Below, piece by piece: positions 31,003 to 33,005 of a stretch of 33,005 bases of DNA. Each line of letters starts with the position of its first letter. The stretch's first letter is position 1. This DNA is from Acidobacteriota bacterium (GTDB lineage: Bacteria > Acidobacteriota > Terriglobia > Bryobacterales > Bryobacteraceae): assembly GCA_016871155.1 (NCBI GenBank), contig VFZO01000041.1, positions 1-33,005 on the forward strand, given 5' to 3'. The position numbers and the translations under genes are program-made. The notes under the pieces were generated by a model. It did not search any database and was not told where the DNA came from. It saw only the letters and a list, made by a program, of their open reading frames with translations.

Positions 31003-32151
31003 TCAGCCCGAACCACGAACCCAGCAAAGAGCGTCTCGCGTGGCAAACACCGCCACCCCATCGCTGGCGAGCGCCGGCGCCGTCACTGGCGCCCCCCAAT
31101 CGGAACGCACAACCAGTTCGGCCCGCCCGCCTGCGTCGATCCGTATCAAGCCTTCTCCGGTAGCGGCCAACACCGAATCGTCGCGCATCTGCACCGCGCC
31201 CGCCACGCGTCCGCCACCGGCATGGCGCCAGACTTGTCCCGCTCCCGGCTGATAGCACGCCAGCCCGGCGGGCGAATGAATCACGGCGCGGTGGCGGCTG
31301 TCCACCATCGGGGGCCGCGCGAAGGCATTCGCATCGATCTCCGTCTCGACGCATTGCCCGCCGATCGTCACCACCCAAAGCCGCCGGCCTTCCGGCGTGT
31401 CCACCACCAGATACATCCTTCCGGTCTCATCCACGCTCATACCCAGCGGGTGAAACTCGCCCAGCAGCCGGCGCCGCACAAGCAACCCGAAATCCATAAT
31501 GTCGATGGCGCCGCGATAGGCCGCCACGACGAACTCATTGTGTACGGCCACCTCAAGCCGCGGGTCGGCGAATTCCAGCGCCGCCAGCGGCGTGACGTTC
31601 GTCAACCGGCCATACTCGCAGCGCGGCGGATCCTCCACGCGCAGCGTCTCCAGCCGCGCCAGGCTCGGAACGGTCTTCGCCAGGACATCCATTCGCTGAA
31701 AGGCGGAAGCTGCGACGATCCCCGGTCCGGTCGAGTGAAGGAACGTGCGTGCGTATCCGGGTCCACCGCCCAGAAGCACGGTTCCCGCAACTGAACTTCC
31801 GTAGCGAACGGCAAGGTGCGAATCCGGTTCCGTCACCAAGGTCAAGCCGCCCAGCTCGGCATCGAGTCCCGAGCAGATGCCGCCCGCCAGCGGCGTCTCG
31901 CCGCTCGCCAATAGCCATTGGGAACGCCCCGCCGCCAGCGCCTCGGCGCCACGCGCCAAGACCCACAGCGGCTGCAACGAACCCGGCAATCCACACTGCC
32001 CGGACAGCGTGCCGCCGGTGAAAAGACAGCCCGAACGGCCGTTGTTCCGCGCATTAACATAAGCCCTTGGGGAGCCGCCCGCCGCCGGCGGTTCGGCGGG
32101 CGGCAGCGCCGGCAGTTCCGGGACGTGGACGATGGGGATCGGTTGGCTCAT
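31003..32151 (-). CDS. Beta-propeller-like protein of unknown function
   Basis: A 382-residue protein starting MSQPIPIVHVPELPALPPAE, without signal peptide or membrane helix. The body is a series of beta blades: PLGMSVDETGRMYLVVDTPE, then HRAVIHSPAGLACYQPG, SVLAATGEGLIRIDAGGRAE and SDGVAVFATRDALCWV resemble PQQ/NHL-type propeller repeats, probably six or seven in total. I recognise no enzyme motif. ATG 32151 shares one base with the TGA of the upstream gene (TGATG), so the two are translationally coupled; the start further upstream at 32274 lies entirely inside that gene and is a poorer choice. It might be a binding subunit of a multi-protein assembly extending beyond the window. Confidence 0.7.
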   Translation of the reverse strand: MSQPIPIVHVPELPALPPAEPPAAGGSPRAYVNARNNGRSGCLFTGGTLSGQCGLPGSLQPLWVLARGAEALAAGRSQWLLASGETPLAGGICSGLDAELGGLTLVTEPDSHLAVRYGSSVAGTVLLGGGPGYARTFLHSTGPGIVAASAFQRMDVLAKTVPSLARLETLRVEDPPRCEYGRLTNVTPLAALEFADPRLEVAVHNEFVVAAYRGAIDIMDFGLLVRRRLLGEFHPLGMSVDETGRMYLVVDTPEGRRLWVVTIGGQCVETEIDANAFARPPMVDSRHRAVIHSPAGLACYQPGAGQVWRHAGGGRVAGAVQMRDDSVLAATGEGLIRIDAGGRAELVVRSDWGAPVTAPALASDGVAVFATRDALCWVRGSG

Positions 32152-33005
32152 CACAACATCTCCGCGCCGGGCACCGCGCGGCGGACGATCAGGTTCCGAA
32201 CCCGCGTTTTGGTGACCGCGTCCATCGGATTCGGCCGGCTGGTCGCGGCCAGGCCCACCATGTCGGCGAACCATTTCCAGGCATCCGGGGCCTGAAGCTG
32301 TGCCGCCGTCAATCGCAACTCGTCATCCCCATCCCAGCCCGTGGTCCCGGACTTAACCACGCGGACGTTGAAATGTGTCACCCACTTGTCCTCTTTATCG
32401 TCCGCCATGCTTTCGTATTCGGACTGGTGGCCCAGCGCGGGACGGCTGAACCCCAGGCTGTCCAGATAGGCGTTGTTGGCCGGAGATCCATCGTCCACCA
32501 GAGTCTCGATGAGCGTGCGGGCCGAGAAAAACACCAGCGCCCGTTCGAACTTCGCCGGCCCTAAGGCGCCGCGAAAGAAGTGGGACTTGCTCAGATTCGC
32601 GCTGATCGACTGCAGGAACGCGCCGACTGGCCCCGTAATTTCGGCGTTGGTGGTGACATCGTCGAACCGGTATCGAATGTTCACTTGAACCACCAGCAGC
32701 CCGTCGCAGATATTCGGGTACGCCAACAGTACCGAGTACATCTCGGCAGCCAATGGCCATAGGAACAGTTCCGTCTGCCCACGCTCGCCGATCTCCGCTC
32801 CAAGCTCCATCCACAGTGGAAACCCGGCGTAGGTGCGGCTGGGAATTGGATGGCGGGGAAATTTCACGCGGGCGCCGTAGGCGCGCACCTCCAGCGGGAT
32901 CGCCAGGATGCGGCTGATCCACTCGGCGGAGTGCCAAAAATTGCGCCCATTGATGCACTGCGCGTCGTTCATCATGTCGCCCGAGTGCAGGAAACTGAAG
33001 GGTTC
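32151..33005 (-). CDS. Unknown protein, 5' end beyond the window
   Basis: At least 284 residues; the frame is open to the window edge (EPFSFLHSGD precedes the first internal Met at 32975), so the true start is outside. I do not recognise the family. Sequence is mixed alpha/beta with TELFLWPLAAEMYSVLLAYP, VVQVNIRYRFDD, KFERALVFFSARTLIETLVD and an acidic-basic MADDKEDKWVTHFNVRVVKS, ending RRAVPGAEML. No signal peptide or transmembrane segment is visible in the part present. It is coupled to the propeller gene by TGATG. The closeness of the two genes suggests interacting products. Confidence 0.6.
   Translation of the reverse strand, partial: EPFSFLHSGDMMNDAQCINGRNFWHSAEWISRILAIPLEVRAYGARVKFPRHPIPSRTYAGFPLWMELGAEIGERGQTELFLWPLAAEMYSVLLAYPNICDGLLVVQVNIRYRFDDVTTNAEITGPVGAFLQSISANLSKSHFFRGALGPAKFERALVFFSARTLIETLVDDGSPANNAYLDSLGFSRPALGHQSEYESMADDKEDKWVTHFNVRVVKSGTTGWDGDDELRLTAAQLQAPDAWKWFADMVGLAATSRPNPMDAVTKTRVRNLIVRRAVPGAEML

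Noticed and set aside
1-33005. tRNA, rRNA, CRISPR array, insertion sequence, prophage or riboswitch
   Set aside because: I looked for cloverleaf-like segments, regular direct repeats, transposase or integrase motifs and known aptamer cores by eye and found none. A covariance-model and repeat scan would be decisive.

Overview
The window is GC-rich (roughly 60% or more by eye), gene-dense and bacterial. Several features point to Acidobacteriota, probably a Solibacter/Bryobacter-like lineage: a very large TonB receptor with an N-terminal carboxypeptidase-regulatory-like domain, an ECF sigma factor translationally overlapping a Ser/Thr kinase with a TPR tail, PEP-CTERM and Tat-signal secreted proteins, and many PQQ/beta-propeller enzymes. 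This placement is inference from gene content; no rRNA or tRNA is visible. I see no CRISPR array, insertion sequence or prophage.

Layout. 0-1.84 kb: secreted PQQ-type sugar dehydrogenase fused to cytochrome c (+). 1.88-5.32 kb: a two-gene minus-strand unit, a cytosolic subtilisin-like peptidase followed 1 nt later by a ComEC-like metallo-beta-lactamase-fold hydrolase. 5.62-6.77 kb: a second sugar-dehydrogenase propeller with a PEP-CTERM tail (-). 7.0-13.13 kb: a catabolic operon of IclR regulator, DapA/NAL-family aldolase, TonB receptor and BNR-repeat (sialidase-like) protein, preceded by a sigma70-like promoter and an IclR-box-like palindrome. 13.3-14.45 kb: a decaying segment with an intact FitA/VapB antitoxin, its palindromic operator, a broken PIN toxin, and remnants of at least one further gene. 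14.5-15.6 kb: HbpS/GlcG-like secreted protein and an unknown secreted protein, convergent. 15.67-20.29 kb: a tightly packed operon of OmpR-type response regulator, lone receiver, DcaP-like porin, cupredoxin and membrane histidine kinase. 20.3-21.2 kb: Tat-exported xylose-isomerase-like TIM barrel. 21.2-25.65 kb (-): lepA, GAF histidine kinase and NarL-type regulator, ending at a clear intrinsic terminator. 25.7-27.39 kb (+): enoyl-CoA hydratase, ribH, nusB. 27.37-30.65 kb (-): ECF sigma and Ser/Thr kinase-TPR. 31.0-33.0 kb (-): beta-propeller-like protein coupled to an unknown protein that runs off the window.

How they work together: the IclR operon looks like uptake and aldol cleavage of a sugar acid released outside the cell; the 15.7-20.3 kb operon looks like a signalling unit that carries its own outer-membrane porin and copper-site protein; the sigma/kinase pair is a typical acidobacterial signalling couple. 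The most unusual signals are the protease-MBL pair, the toxin decay with a surviving operator, and several genes whose start codon lies about where transcription should begin, suggesting leaderless messages.
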